Below, in pieces: positions 32,852 to 41,125 of a DNA stretch of 46,999 nt. The DNA comes from Desulfovibrio sp. (GTDB lineage Bacteria; Desulfobacterota; Desulfovibrionia; Desulfovibrionales; Desulfovibrionaceae): positions 1 to 46,999 of the forward strand of contig JAFTDG010000157.1 of NCBI GenBank assembly GCA_017454325.1, read 5' to 3'. Numbering within the stretch: position 1 is the stretch's first letter; the number at the start of each line of letters is the position of its first letter. The translations under genes were made by a program, and so were the position numbers. The notes beneath the pieces are model-generated. The model worked only from the letters and a program-made list of their open reading frames with translations, did not search any database and had not been told where the DNA came from.

Positions 32852-34168
32852 TTAGTCATTTTGTTCCAAGATTGCTAAAAAATTTTTTACACTTTTGTCT
32901 GTAAGTAATAATTTTTTAATTTTTTTAACAGCATGGATAACCGTGCTATGGTCCTTTCCTCCAAAAGCCTTGCCAAGTTCAGGGTAGGATAGTCCAAGTT
33001 TCTGACGGCAAATATACATGGCAAGCTGCCGTGCTCGCACGAGATCGGGACTACGCTTATTACCCAGCACGTCTTCAGGGCGAAGATGCATTGAGCGTGA
33101 TACATTCCCAATGATTTCCATACACCCTGGTGTGGTTTCAGCCACACTTGTACGCATGATGTTTTCGAGATCAGCGTGAGAGAGCTTGGAACCGGTAAAG
33201 GAATAAAAAGCTGTCACCTTGCGTACCAATCCCTGTAAAAGCCGGAATTGCGGGCAGCGCTGGGCAATAAGCAGCAATTGATCATGATCCAGATGAAGGT
33301 TTTCTTTGTTGACAGATTGCAGGTAGCGCATACGTATATCTAAATCCGGTTCCATGAGTTCAACAATCAGACCACTTTCGAGTCGTGAAAGCAACCGTTC
33401 ATCCAACGATTTACATGAATGTGCAGAACCAAGGCATGTTAATGCAATCTGGTGTTTTCCATCACGAGGACAAGCATCAATACATGCAGTAAGTTTTCTC
33501 TGCCATGTGATGCTTTCTGTGAGATATTGAATATCATCTAAAAGAAGAGCGTCATATTGCTGCCAAAAAATGTCAGGATTAGATGCCCACAGGCTGTTTT
33601 CTCCACATGAGCGAGAGGCCTCAGTATATATGATATGGCAATGTCTTTCGTGAAATGCGACTGCCATGGATTGCAAAAGATGGCTTTTTCCTGTACCGCT
33701 TTTTCCACATAGTAAAAATGGAATATAATTGCCAGTTGATTCTTTTCCAGCTATTTCCTTTGCAATAGCTAATGGAAATGCATTTTTGTTATTGGCAATA
33801 AATGTTGAAAAATGATTATCACTAGAAGGATTTTTTTGTTGTTTTATAATTAAACTTCTATTTGAAAAAGTATTTTCTATTACATAATTATTGTGTTGTT
33901 TTTCTATTTTTATTATTTGATTATCATTATGATGATAATTTTGAATTGATTTTTCATAAATAATTTGTGGTACATTTTTTTTATTAAAATAAATTGCAAT
34001 TATTTCTTCAAAAATATCTTTTTTTTGAATATAAAACCAATCTGCGTAGTACATATGTGGAAATTGCACATATACAGTAGTTTTATCCTGACGAATTGTT
34101 AGGCAGTCTAGCCAGGTATCATCAATTTCCTTTTGTGACAAAATTGCTTGTAATTTTTTTTTGAGCAT
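32852..34168 (-). CDS. dnaA: Chromosomal replication initiator DnaA
   Basis: DnaA binds oriC and opens the duplex. The 438-residue protein has the AAA+ Walker A LCGKSGTGKSHLLQ (near 153-166), Walker B ALLLDDIQYL, and the C-terminal DNA-binding domain with AFGGKDHSTVIHAVKKI, the DnaA signature for box recognition. The N-terminal domain I and the linker (residues 70-125) are diverged and low-complexity, rich in Asn, Lys and Ile. The 5' half is AT-rich compared with the 3' half. The start has no strong ribosome binding site. Upstream is a 240-base divergent region with the M23 peptidase; downstream is dnaN. I found no DnaA box cluster in either flanking intergenic region. Confidence 0.94.
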   Translation of the reverse strand: MLKKKLQAILSQKEIDDTWLDCLTIRQDKTTVYVQFPHMYYADWFYIQKKDIFEEIIAIYFNKKNVPQIIYEKSIQNYHHNDNQIIKIEKQHNNYVIENTFSNRSLIIKQQKNPSSDNHFSTFIANNKNAFPLAIAKEIAGKESTGNYIPFLLCGKSGTGKSHLLQSMAVAFHERHCHIIYTEASRSCGENSLWASNPDIFWQQYDALLLDDIQYLTESITWQRKLTACIDACPRDGKHQIALTCLGSAHSCKSLDERLLSRLESGLIVELMEPDLDIRMRYLQSVNKENLHLDHDQLLLIAQRCPQFRLLQGLVRKVTAFYSFTGSKLSHADLENIMRTSVAETTPGCMEIIGNVSRSMHLRPEDVLGNKRSPDLVRARQLAMYICRQKLGLSYPELGKAFGGKDHSTVIHAVKKIKKLLLTDKSVKNFLAILEQND

Positions 34169-34408
34169 AGATAAGCCGTTTGCGCGTAAACATCGAAGAA
34201 CTGCAGAAATAACAACTGACTGTTTGTTTCACACTGCCAGGCTTTCTGCTTGGAAGAAGAAAAATTACTATAGTCGAAAAATGCCGTCAAAACAAGTGGC
34301 CGGTTTGCCTGTAAACCGACTATCTGTGCGCTATGTCCGGTATTTTTGTCATCAGGGCGCTGTGACCTGCCTCTGGACATAGTTGTTTATGCCAGCTATA
34401 CAAAAGTA
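34169..34408. other. Divergent intergenic region between dnaA and the M23 peptidase gene
   Basis: This 240-base gap must hold promoters for both dnaA (leftward) and the peptidase gene (rightward). I see no TTATNCACA-type DnaA boxes, no parS and no clear -35/-10 pair. It is not strikingly AT-rich, so it does not look like a typical oriC. Confidence 0.5.
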
Positions 34409-35881
34409 ATGAGAAGTTTTTTGCTTATTGTTTTAATTGTTTTTTTATCAGTTGCTGCTCTGTTTGCCCATGACGATGCCTTACTGAATAAAACTGATAT
34501 GGGGCAGGCATCGGATACGCAGGAAACTAAAAATGATTCTGAAACAGCGCAGACTGAACAGCAATCAAGCGAAGATACAGTTGGCAACAACGACGATACT
34601 GTCGGTACGGCGTCAGTCTCTGAGCCGGAAGAGAAAGCTCCAGACAACAATGTCAAGACAGGTGATGAACTGATCACAGGCACTATAGGAAAGGGAGATA
34701 CCATTACCAAAATATTAAGTGACGCCGGTAGTGAAGACGTGCAGAAATATGTGTCTGCTGCACGACGCGTTTTTTCCATGCGTGCCTTTCGTGAGGGACA
34801 GCCGTACATAGTAATCACAGATGCTGCCACAGGTCGCGTAAAGCGTTTTGAATACGAAATTGACAGTCATCGGCGACTTATTGTTGAGGGATTAGAGGCA
34901 GCCAATGCCCGTGTAGAGGCTATTGAATATACGGTTTTGTTAAGTTGTATTAGTGCCGTTATTGATGACAATCTGTTTCAAGCTGTGGCAGACGTTAGTG
35001 AGAGTCCACAACTTGCCATAAAGCTTGCGGACTTGTTTGGTTCTGAAATAAATTTTGTTCGGGATTTACAGCACGGCGACGCATTTTCTGTTCTTGTAGA
35101 GAAGCGTTACCGCAATGGTGAATACAAGGGCTATGGTCGCATATTGGCAGCGCGTTTCATAAATAAGGGTAAAAAATATGAAGCGTTTCTGTTTCGCGAC
35201 GGCAATGGTCCTGCCCATTATTACAATCGCAAGGGAGAAAACCTGCATAAAAGTTTTCTGCAGGCGCCGCTTGCAGTAACCCGTATTACATCGCGTTTTT
35301 CAAAAAATCGCATGCATCCCATACTTGGGTACAGCAGGCCCCATGAAGGGGTGGATTATGGTGCGCCCACTGGCACTCCCGTGAAAGCGGTAGGTGAAGG
35401 TGTTATATCGTTTCACGGATGGTCTGGCGGATATGGCAACCAGATCATAGTAAAACACAGTGGCGGACTTGAGTCCATGTATTCCCATCTTTCGGGTTTT
35501 GCCCGTGGCCTTAAAAACGGTCAGGCTGTGCGACAGGGGCAGGTTATTGGTTTTGTCGGAAGCACCGGACTTGCAACCGGCCCGCATCTAGACTTTCGTC
35601 TGCGGCAGGGTGGCAAATTCATCAATCCTTCCACAGCCATAAATCCACGCGGTGCACCGGTAAGCAGAAAAAATATTGCTGCATTCACACGGACCATGGA
35701 AGCTGAAGAAGCTTTGTTGAAGGGGGAAAAGCCATTTTCTGAATATGAGGCAAACAGTATTGTGCCCGAGCGGCCTTCTCTTCCCACGCAGGAACAGGTG
35801 CAACAGACTGAAGAAAAACGCCATATCAAAGAAAAAGATCGCAAAGAAAGAAAGAAAAAACGGCGCAGGGGAAAAAAATAG
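34409..35881 (+). CDS. M23-family peptidoglycan endopeptidase (MepM/ShyA-like)
   Basis: A secreted 490-residue protein with signal peptide MRSFLLIVLIVFLSVAALFA. A low-complexity acidic Gln/Ser/Thr/Glu linker (to about residue 95) is followed by a helical N-terminal domain and then the LytM/M23 domain: zinc ligands in RPHEGVDYGAP, MYSHLSGF, and GPHLDFRLRQGG. In typical members the last motif is HLH; here the second His is Asp, as in a known subtype. The product has a very basic tail (IKEKDRKERKKKRRRGKK). It probably cleaves peptide crosslinks in the cell wall. I take ATG 34409, since the frame from 34346 lacks a signal peptide at its start; there is no strong ribosome binding site. Confidence 0.88.
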   Translation: MRSFLLIVLIVFLSVAALFAHDDALLNKTDMGQASDTQETKNDSETAQTEQQSSEDTVGNNDDTVGTASVSEPEEKAPDNNVKTGDELITGTIGKGDTITKILSDAGSEDVQKYVSAARRVFSMRAFREGQPYIVITDAATGRVKRFEYEIDSHRRLIVEGLEAANARVEAIEYTVLLSCISAVIDDNLFQAVADVSESPQLAIKLADLFGSEINFVRDLQHGDAFSVLVEKRYRNGEYKGYGRILAARFINKGKKYEAFLFRDGNGPAHYYNRKGENLHKSFLQAPLAVTRITSRFSKNRMHPILGYSRPHEGVDYGAPTGTPVKAVGEGVISFHGWSGGYGNQIIVKHSGGLESMYSHLSGFARGLKNGQAVRQGQVIGFVGSTGLATGPHLDFRLRQGGKFINPSTAINPRGAPVSRKNIAAFTRTMEAEEALLKGEKPFSEYEANSIVPERPSLPTQEQVQQTEEKRHIKEKDRKERKKKRRRGKK

Positions 35882-35905
35882 GGGAGGGCTCATAAGCACC
35901 TCCCC
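35881..35905. terminator. Bidirectional terminator between the M23 gene and rpsA
   Basis: GGGGAGG with GCT pairs across CATA with AGC, a bulged A and CCTCCCC, giving a stem of about ten base pairs followed by TTATC. It starts at the last base of the M23 stop codon and sits between two convergent genes, so it can serve both. Confidence 0.75.
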
Positions 35906-35925
35906 TTATCATATTCAACAATGCG

Positions 35926-37638
35926 TTAATTGCTCTCGTTTTCCTCTTGAGCCTGTTTCAACAGGTCACCGAGATTCTGTCCTGCTTCCTGCGGGCCTGA
36001 ATGGAATTCCTTGGGCTTCCGATGTTCTTCTTCGTCCTTAATTTGTTTGATGGAAAGGCCAAGACGCCGTTCTTCAGCACTTACATGGATGACTTTGGCC
36101 TGAATTTCCTGACCTTCCTTGTACATTTCAGCAGGTGTCTTGACCTTCTTGCTGGAAAGTTCAGAAACATGCACAAGACCTTCAATGCCTTCCTCTACTT
36201 CAACAAACAGGCCAAAGTCTGTTATGTTGGTCACTATGCCTTTGACGGTGCAGCCTACGGGGTAGGTTGTGGGCACATGACCCCACGGGTCATCGACCAG
36301 CTGCTTAATACCAAGGGTGAACTTTTCGTTCTCCTGATCAACAGTGAGCACCTTGGCCTGCACGGTATCGCCCACCTTATACAGTTCGTTGGGGTGGCGG
36401 ATTTTCTTGGTCCAAGAAATATCAGAAACGTGAATAAGCCCGTCTATGCCATCCTCAATACCAATGAACATGCCAAATTCTGTAATATTCTTGATAACGC
36501 CCTCAAGAATGGTGCCTTCAGGATATTTTTCGGCCACCAGTTCCCAGGGATTGGGACGTACCTGTTTCATTCCCAGGCTGATGCGTTTTTTCTCCCCGTC
36601 AACGCCCAGAATGATCACTTCCACCTCATCTCCGGTATGCACCATTTGAGAGGGATGGCGGAGCTTACGCGTCCATGACATTTCAGATATATGTACCAGG
36701 CCTTCCACTCCCGGTTCCAGTTCAACAAATGCGCCATAATCCACCAGGTTGGTGACTTTTCCGGTACATTTGGTGCCTTCAGGGAAGCGGGCAGAGATGT
36801 CCTGCCACGGGTCGGGCACAAGCTGCTTGAGGCCAAGAGATACTTTGTTGTTATCGCGATCAAAGGAAAGTACCTTGAGGGTCAATTCCTGACCGATCTG
36901 GATCATTTCCTTGGGGTGACGGATGCGCTTCCAGCTCATGTCAGTAATGTGCAGTAGGCCATCCAGACCTCCGAGATCGACAAAGACACCATATTCAGTG
37001 ATATTTTTTGCCTTGCCGGTGACAATTTGGCCTTCCTCAAGGGTGCGTAGTAAATCCTGCCGTTTAGAGTCGCGCTCTTCTTCCAGCAGCACACGCCGGG
37101 ATACAATGACATTGCTGCGACGGCGGTTGATTTTAAGCACGCGGAATTCAAATTCCTGGTTGACAAGAGCGTCCATGTCAGGCACGGGTCGCAGATCCAC
37201 ATGGGAGCCGGGCAAAAAGGCCTCCACCCCGTTAATGTCCACAGTATAGCCGCCTTTGATGCGGCGCATAATGTGGCCTTTGACAACCCTGTTGTTTTCC
37301 TGCACGTCTTCAAGCTGGTCAAAGACCTGCATGCGTTTGGCTTTTTCAAACGAACGGGTGATGGTGCCGTCGCTTTCGTTCTTGCGAACAACAAAGACGT
37401 CCACCTTATCGCCTACCTTGACGTTGATATTGCCTGCGGCATCTCTGAACTCAGCCGTGGGAATCTGTCCCTCGGATTTGAAATTCACGTCCACAAGCAC
37501 GTTGTCGTCATCCACGCGGACGATTTCGCCCTTTGTGATGGAGCCTTCTTCAAGGTCGCCAAAGTCGGGATTAAGATAGTTTTCAAGAGCACTCTCGAAA
37601 TTCATTTCGGAATCGTGCCCGGTTTCCAAACCTGCCAT
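35926..37638 (-). CDS. rpsA: 30S ribosomal protein S1
   Basis: S1 brings mRNA to the 30S subunit. The 570-residue protein contains six S1 (OB-fold) repeats; the last four share the recognisable pattern G.V.NI.EFG.FV...G.DGL.H.S.(I/S)W, for example in ITEYGVFVDLGGLDGLLH and ITEFGMFIGIEDGIDGLIH. The start is ATG 37638 with GGAGG eight bases upstream; the frame extends to 37695 but the extension looks non-coding. The tail after the sixth repeat is charged and Gln-rich. It is convergent with the M23 gene, with a strong hairpin in between, and divergent from the cbiK unit. Confidence 0.97.
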   Translation of the reverse strand: MAGLETGHDSEMNFESALENYLNPDFGDLEEGSITKGEIVRVDDDNVLVDVNFKSEGQIPTAEFRDAAGNINVKVGDKVDVFVVRKNESDGTITRSFEKAKRMQVFDQLEDVQENNRVVKGHIMRRIKGGYTVDINGVEAFLPGSHVDLRPVPDMDALVNQEFEFRVLKINRRRSNVIVSRRVLLEEERDSKRQDLLRTLEEGQIVTGKAKNITEYGVFVDLGGLDGLLHITDMSWKRIRHPKEMIQIGQELTLKVLSFDRDNNKVSLGLKQLVPDPWQDISARFPEGTKCTGKVTNLVDYGAFVELEPGVEGLVHISEMSWTRKLRHPSQMVHTGDEVEVIILGVDGEKKRISLGMKQVRPNPWELVAEKYPEGTILEGVIKNITEFGMFIGIEDGIDGLIHVSDISWTKKIRHPNELYKVGDTVQAKVLTVDQENEKFTLGIKQLVDDPWGHVPTTYPVGCTVKGIVTNITDFGLFVEVEEGIEGLVHVSELSSKKVKTPAEMYKEGQEIQAKVIHVSAEERRLGLSIKQIKDEEEHRKPKEFHSGPQEAGQNLGDLLKQAQEENESN

Positions 37639-37809
37639 AAGTCCAGCCTCCAAACATAATTTCCCCAATAGGAGAGAGCGCATACGTAGCAGCATTTGTA
37701 AAAAAGAACAAGAAAAAATGCGCTCAAATCGGCTGTGGAAGCGGAAAAATCGTCCTTACGACAAGTTTCTTGACATTTTTTTTGCAAGGTTGTTTGCTGC
37801 CTTTTGACA

Positions 37810-37955
37810 TGGCGGGGAACTCCGTGAAATTCGGAGACAGTCGCGCTGCGGTATGAAGGGACGAAGTTTCAGCGTTTCTGCCCATGGTCAGTTGGCCTGT
37901 GGCGGTACGGCAAAGCCAGTCGTGAATACGGCGAAGGCGAAACCAAGGCAGGGAT
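37810..37955 (+). ncRNA. Cobalamin riboswitch upstream of cbiK
   Basis: The 398-base gap from 37639 to 38035 contains sequences matching the cobalamin aptamer core. GGGGAACTCCGTGAAATTCG forms a stem-loop with CGGAG, followed by GCGCTGCGGTATGAAGGGAC and, further on, AAGCCAGT with GGCGAAGGC. These follow the conserved 'GGGAA..GGTGAAA.TCC', 'CCGC.GCTGT', 'GGGACGAA' and 'GCCA.TG...GGGAAGGC' pattern. It lies about 80 bases before the ribosome binding site of cbiK, fitting feedback control of corrin synthesis by vitamin B12. The rest of the gap is rpsA leader, where I see no confident promoter. Confidence 0.75.
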
Positions 37956-38035
37956 TATTCTCCCACATCCTTCAAGTCCGAATATCCGCCGGTCAATCAC
38001 ATCAACCTGGTCAACGCGTTATTGAGGAGGTTGCC

Positions 38036-38959
38036 ATGCTGCGCACTTCGCGTTCTATGCCCGTTTTTTTGCCGAGTCTTTTGCTGACACTGATGCTTTT
38101 TGCATTGGGTGCCTGCGCCCACAAACAGGTTACCACTGATAACCCTGCCGCTGAGGGAGTATTGCTGGTGGCCTTTGGTACCAGCGTGCCCGAAGCCATG
38201 GAATCCATGCACGCGGTTGATGCCGCCTTTAAGGCGGCTTTTCCCAATGAGCCTGTGGTTTGGGCCTATACTTCACAGATTATACGCAAGAAGATCGCCG
38301 AACAAGGCCGGCCCGTAGGTGGCATTAGTGAAGGGCTGGCCAAGCTGGCAGCACAAGGGGTGCGCGTGGTGCGTGTGCAGTCCCTTCATGTCATGGCAGG
38401 TCAGGAATTTTCTGCACTTGAGCGGGCTGTCCTTCTTGATGTGAAGAAACATCCCGATCGTTTTGAGGCCGTTTTCCTTGGGCGCCCTATGTTGGAATCA
38501 CGGGAGGATGCAAATGCCCTAGCACAGGCCGTACTGGCAGACGTGCGCCCCATGCGTGCCAGGGGTGAGGCTCTGGTTCTTATGGGTCATGGGCAGGAGC
38601 ATGGCCGTGCTGGCCTGACTCTTGAAGGCGCGAGAACGGTCTTCAAAGATGCTGACCGCAATGTTTTTATGGCTACAGTGGAAGGCGCACGTGGATTTGA
38701 AGAATTGCTGGCAGAACTCAAGGCCAGCAGGGTAAAAAAGGTCATTTTGGAACCTCTAATGCTTGTGGCAGGTGACCATGCCCGCAATGACCTGGCTGGT
38801 GAGGAAGAGGATTCCTGGGCCTCGCAACTGGTCAAGGCAGGCATAACCACAAGGGCCAATCTCAAGGGTTTGGGGCAGATTCCCGGTGCGTGTGATATTC
38901 TTATACGCCATGCTAAAGAGAGTACCGACGATTTGACCAAGGAACCCCGCAAGCAGTAA
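38036..38959 (+). CDS. cbiK: Sirohydrochlorin cobalt chelatase, CbiK-type, lipoprotein
   Basis: CbiK inserts cobalt into sirohydrochlorin in anaerobic cobalamin synthesis. The 307-residue protein has an N-terminal export signal ending in the lipobox LGAC (Cys27), so it should be anchored outside the cytoplasm. This resembles the periplasmic CbiK form known from Desulfovibrio vulgaris. The catalytic histidine regions LMGHGQEHG and LMLVAGDHARND are present, as is FGTSVPEAMESM near the start. I use ATG 38036 with GAGGAGG five bases upstream; the frame extending to 37853 lies inside the riboswitch. cobI follows after 30 bases. A periplasmic chelatase cannot readily serve a cytoplasmic pathway, so a metal or tetrapyrrole transport role has been proposed for this type. 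Confidence 0.92.
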   Translation: MLRTSRSMPVFLPSLLLTLMLFALGACAHKQVTTDNPAAEGVLLVAFGTSVPEAMESMHAVDAAFKAAFPNEPVVWAYTSQIIRKKIAEQGRPVGGISEGLAKLAAQGVRVVRVQSLHVMAGQEFSALERAVLLDVKKHPDRFEAVFLGRPMLESREDANALAQAVLADVRPMRARGEALVLMGHGQEHGRAGLTLEGARTVFKDADRNVFMATVEGARGFEELLAELKASRVKKVILEPLMLVAGDHARNDLAGEEEDSWASQLVKAGITTRANLKGLGQIPGACDILIRHAKESTDDLTKEPRKQ

Positions 38960-38989
38960 CTGTCACCGGGGTCATTTCTTTTTCTATCG

Positions 38990-39700
38990 ATGAACGGAAT
39001 ATTATACGGCGTGGGTGTAGGCCCTGGCGCGCCCGATCTTATGACCTTGCGTGCTGTGAAAGTGCTGCAGCAGGTGGACGTTATACTGGCGGCCGCTTCG
39101 CCACGGAACGAACATTCTGCTGCGTTGGCCATAGCGCGGCCGCATTTGCGGCCGGAAGCGCGCGTTGAGCGTTTGGATTTTCCGATGACGCGTGATGCAC
39201 GTGCCAGAGAGCGCGCATGGTCTGCGGCAGCGCAGACCACGCGCACTATTTTGGAAAGCGGCCAAAGCGCGGCCTTTCTGACTGTTGGCGATCCCCTCAT
39301 TTACAGCACATTTGGCTATCTCATGCGCACATTGCAGGCAATGGCACCCCATATTAAGATAGAAATAGTGCCTGGTATAACTTCATACCAAGCTGCTGCT
39401 GCGCGCGCGCGCGCTGTACTGTGTGAAGATGATGAAAGTCTGCTTATGCTGCCGGGCATCAAAAGCCGTGAACAGCTCGAGACAGCCCTGCGGCAGACGG
39501 AGAGTGCGGTTATTCTCAAGGCATACCGCAATCTGCCAGCCATTGCCGCGGCAATGGCTGGCAGCGGACGCCTGGATGGCTGTATTTTTGCAAGCCTTGT
39601 GGAACGCCCTGGCGAGGTCATACGTGCAGGCATTCCCGATGGTGAAGCTGCGCCTCCTTATATGAGTCTTATACTCAGTCGCAATGGGCGCAAAACATAA
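38990..39700 (+). CDS. cobI: Precorrin-2 C20-methyltransferase
   Basis: This SAM-dependent enzyme methylates C20 of (cobalt-)precorrin-2 in cobalamin synthesis. The 236-residue protein has the uroporphyrinogen-methyltransferase family motifs: VGVGPGAPDLMTLRAV at the N-terminus, LTVGDPLIYSTFGYL, and VPGITSYQAAAARA. It is equivalent to CbiL in the anaerobic pathway, which fits the CbiK neighbour. It lies 30 bases downstream of cbiK and so probably shares its riboswitch-controlled transcript. No strong ribosome binding site is seen. A run of seven GC dinucleotides (39401-39414) encodes Ala-Arg repeats in the conserved region. Confidence 0.93.
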   Translation: MNGILYGVGVGPGAPDLMTLRAVKVLQQVDVILAAASPRNEHSAALAIARPHLRPEARVERLDFPMTRDARARERAWSAAAQTTRTILESGQSAAFLTVGDPLIYSTFGYLMRTLQAMAPHIKIEIVPGITSYQAAAARARAVLCEDDESLLMLPGIKSREQLETALRQTESAVILKAYRNLPAIAAAMAGSGRLDGCIFASLVERPGEVIRAGIPDGEAAPPYMSLILSRNGRKT

Positions 39701-39706
39701 TATGCT

Positions 39707-40987
39707 TTATCTTTTATCCACCACACGTTTTGATTTGCTGAACGTCCGCGGCAGGCTGGCATAGTCTGCCACTTTTACTTCAATGCGTGCCAGGATGGCC
39801 TTGCGCAGGCGCTCTTCCAGTGCTGCGGCCAGAGCAGCGTCATTACCGGCGCTTTCCTCCTGCCCGCGCTCTACAGTAAGCGTCATGTGGTCCAGGGCAT
39901 GATCGTCACGAGTCAGTTCTACCTGGTATTCGCCGGCCAGTTCCGCAAACTGACCGATAACATCCATGAGCTGCCCTGGGTAGATGTTGACGCCGCGGTA
40001 GATAATCATGTCGTCTGAACGGCCAAGAATGCGATCATGCCTTGGCATATTGAGCCCACAACTGCAACGTCCAGGCAAAAGGCGCGATAGGTCGTGAGTG
40101 CGGTAGCGCAGAAGAGGTACAGCTTCCTTGCATAAGCTGGTGACCACCATTTCACCTACTTCGCCTTCAGGTACTGGCTGTAGGGTTTCCGGGTCAAGTA
40201 TTTCGATGATGAACAGGTCCGCCCAGTAGTGCAGGCCATTGTGTTCATTGCAGTCGATGGACGTGCCGGGGCCGTACATTTCCGTCATACCGCCAATATC
40301 ATAACAGCCTTCAAGCCCAAGCTTGCTTTCAATGGCGATACGCATTTTTTCGCTGCGTGTTTCTGAACCGCAGACCATACGCTTCAGTTTGAGTTTGTCA
40401 CGCAGGCCGGCACGTTCAACTTCTTCAGAAAGCAGCAGCGCCATGGATGCCGTGGCCGTGAACCCCGTGGCCCCCAGATCCTGCAACAGTTGTAGGTGCA
40501 TTTCCAGATTGCCAGGTCCCACAGGCACAGTGAGCATACCCAGACGCTCACTTCCCGCCTGAAATCCCGCGCCAGCGGTCCACAAGCCATAGCCAACGGC
40601 TAGCTGCATGCGGTCTTCAGGCGTGAAACCTGCTAACTCGTAACAGCGGGCGATTTGCAGGCTGAAGGTATCCAAGTCGCGCTTTGTGTACGCCAGTATC
40701 TTACGCTTGCCTGTTGTACCGCTGGATGCGTGGATGCGCACCACCTCGCTGGGGGACACGCAGAGCAGGGGCAGGGGATAGCCTTCCCGCAGATCGTCAG
40801 CATCCACCGTGGGCAGACGGCGTAAATCCTCAATGGTTGTGATGTCTTCAGGCTGTGCGCCACAGGCCTGCATTTTTGCCCGGTACTGGGGCGCATTCCA
40901 GGCCTGGCGCACCGTATAGCGCAGGCCTTCCATTTGCTTTTTGTGGATTTCGTCATCTGTAAGCTGCGGGATGAAGCGGTAGGGCAT
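39707..40987 (-). CDS. Phenylacetate-CoA ligase-like adenylate-forming enzyme
   Basis: The 426-residue protein is of the ANL superfamily, PaaK group. It has the phosphate-binding loop HASSGTTGKRK, the acyl-pocket region VGYGLWTAGAGFQAGSERLG, the adenylate motif YDIGGMTEMYGPG, a Cys pair GRCSCG, and the hinge region GRSDDMIIYRGVNIYPGQ. It should join an aryl or short-chain acid, perhaps phenylacetate, to CoA with ATP. In other anaerobes such genes sit beside indolepyruvate ferredoxin oxidoreductase; none is seen here. It is convergent with cobI (6-base gap) and lies downstream of tolC on the same strand, with a promoter-like pair within the 138-base gap. Confidence 0.88.
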   Translation of the reverse strand: MPYRFIPQLTDDEIHKKQMEGLRYTVRQAWNAPQYRAKMQACGAQPEDITTIEDLRRLPTVDADDLREGYPLPLLCVSPSEVVRIHASSGTTGKRKILAYTKRDLDTFSLQIARCYELAGFTPEDRMQLAVGYGLWTAGAGFQAGSERLGMLTVPVGPGNLEMHLQLLQDLGATGFTATASMALLLSEEVERAGLRDKLKLKRMVCGSETRSEKMRIAIESKLGLEGCYDIGGMTEMYGPGTSIDCNEHNGLHYWADLFIIEILDPETLQPVPEGEVGEMVVTSLCKEAVPLLRYRTHDLSRLLPGRCSCGLNMPRHDRILGRSDDMIIYRGVNIYPGQLMDVIGQFAELAGEYQVELTRDDHALDHMTLTVERGQEESAGNDAALAAALEERLRKAILARIEVKVADYASLPRTFSKSKRVVDKR

Positions 40988-41068
40988 GTGGCACTCCTTT
41001 ACCAGGTTTTGCGCTGCATACGACGGGCAGCTGTACGTCTGTGTGCGGCACCAACATGGTGTGTCCTC

Positions 41069-41097
41069 TGCTTATGCGATGCACAGCATTGAGTCAA
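41069..41097 (-). promoter_or_regulatory. Possible sigma-70-type promoter for the PaaK-like gene
   Basis: On the minus strand TTGACT (41097-41092) is followed, after exactly 17 bases, by TAAGCA (41074-41069). It lies about 80 bases before the ligase start. The -35 is good and the -10 is weak. Confidence 0.35.
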
Positions 41098-41125
41098 TGA
41101 TATATGGATGGCATCGTCGTCCATG

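Noticed and set aside
37853..38035. N-terminal extension of cbiK from ATG 37853
   Set aside because: The stretch lies in the cobalamin riboswitch. The ATG at 38036 has a GAGGAGG site and begins a proper lipoprotein signal.
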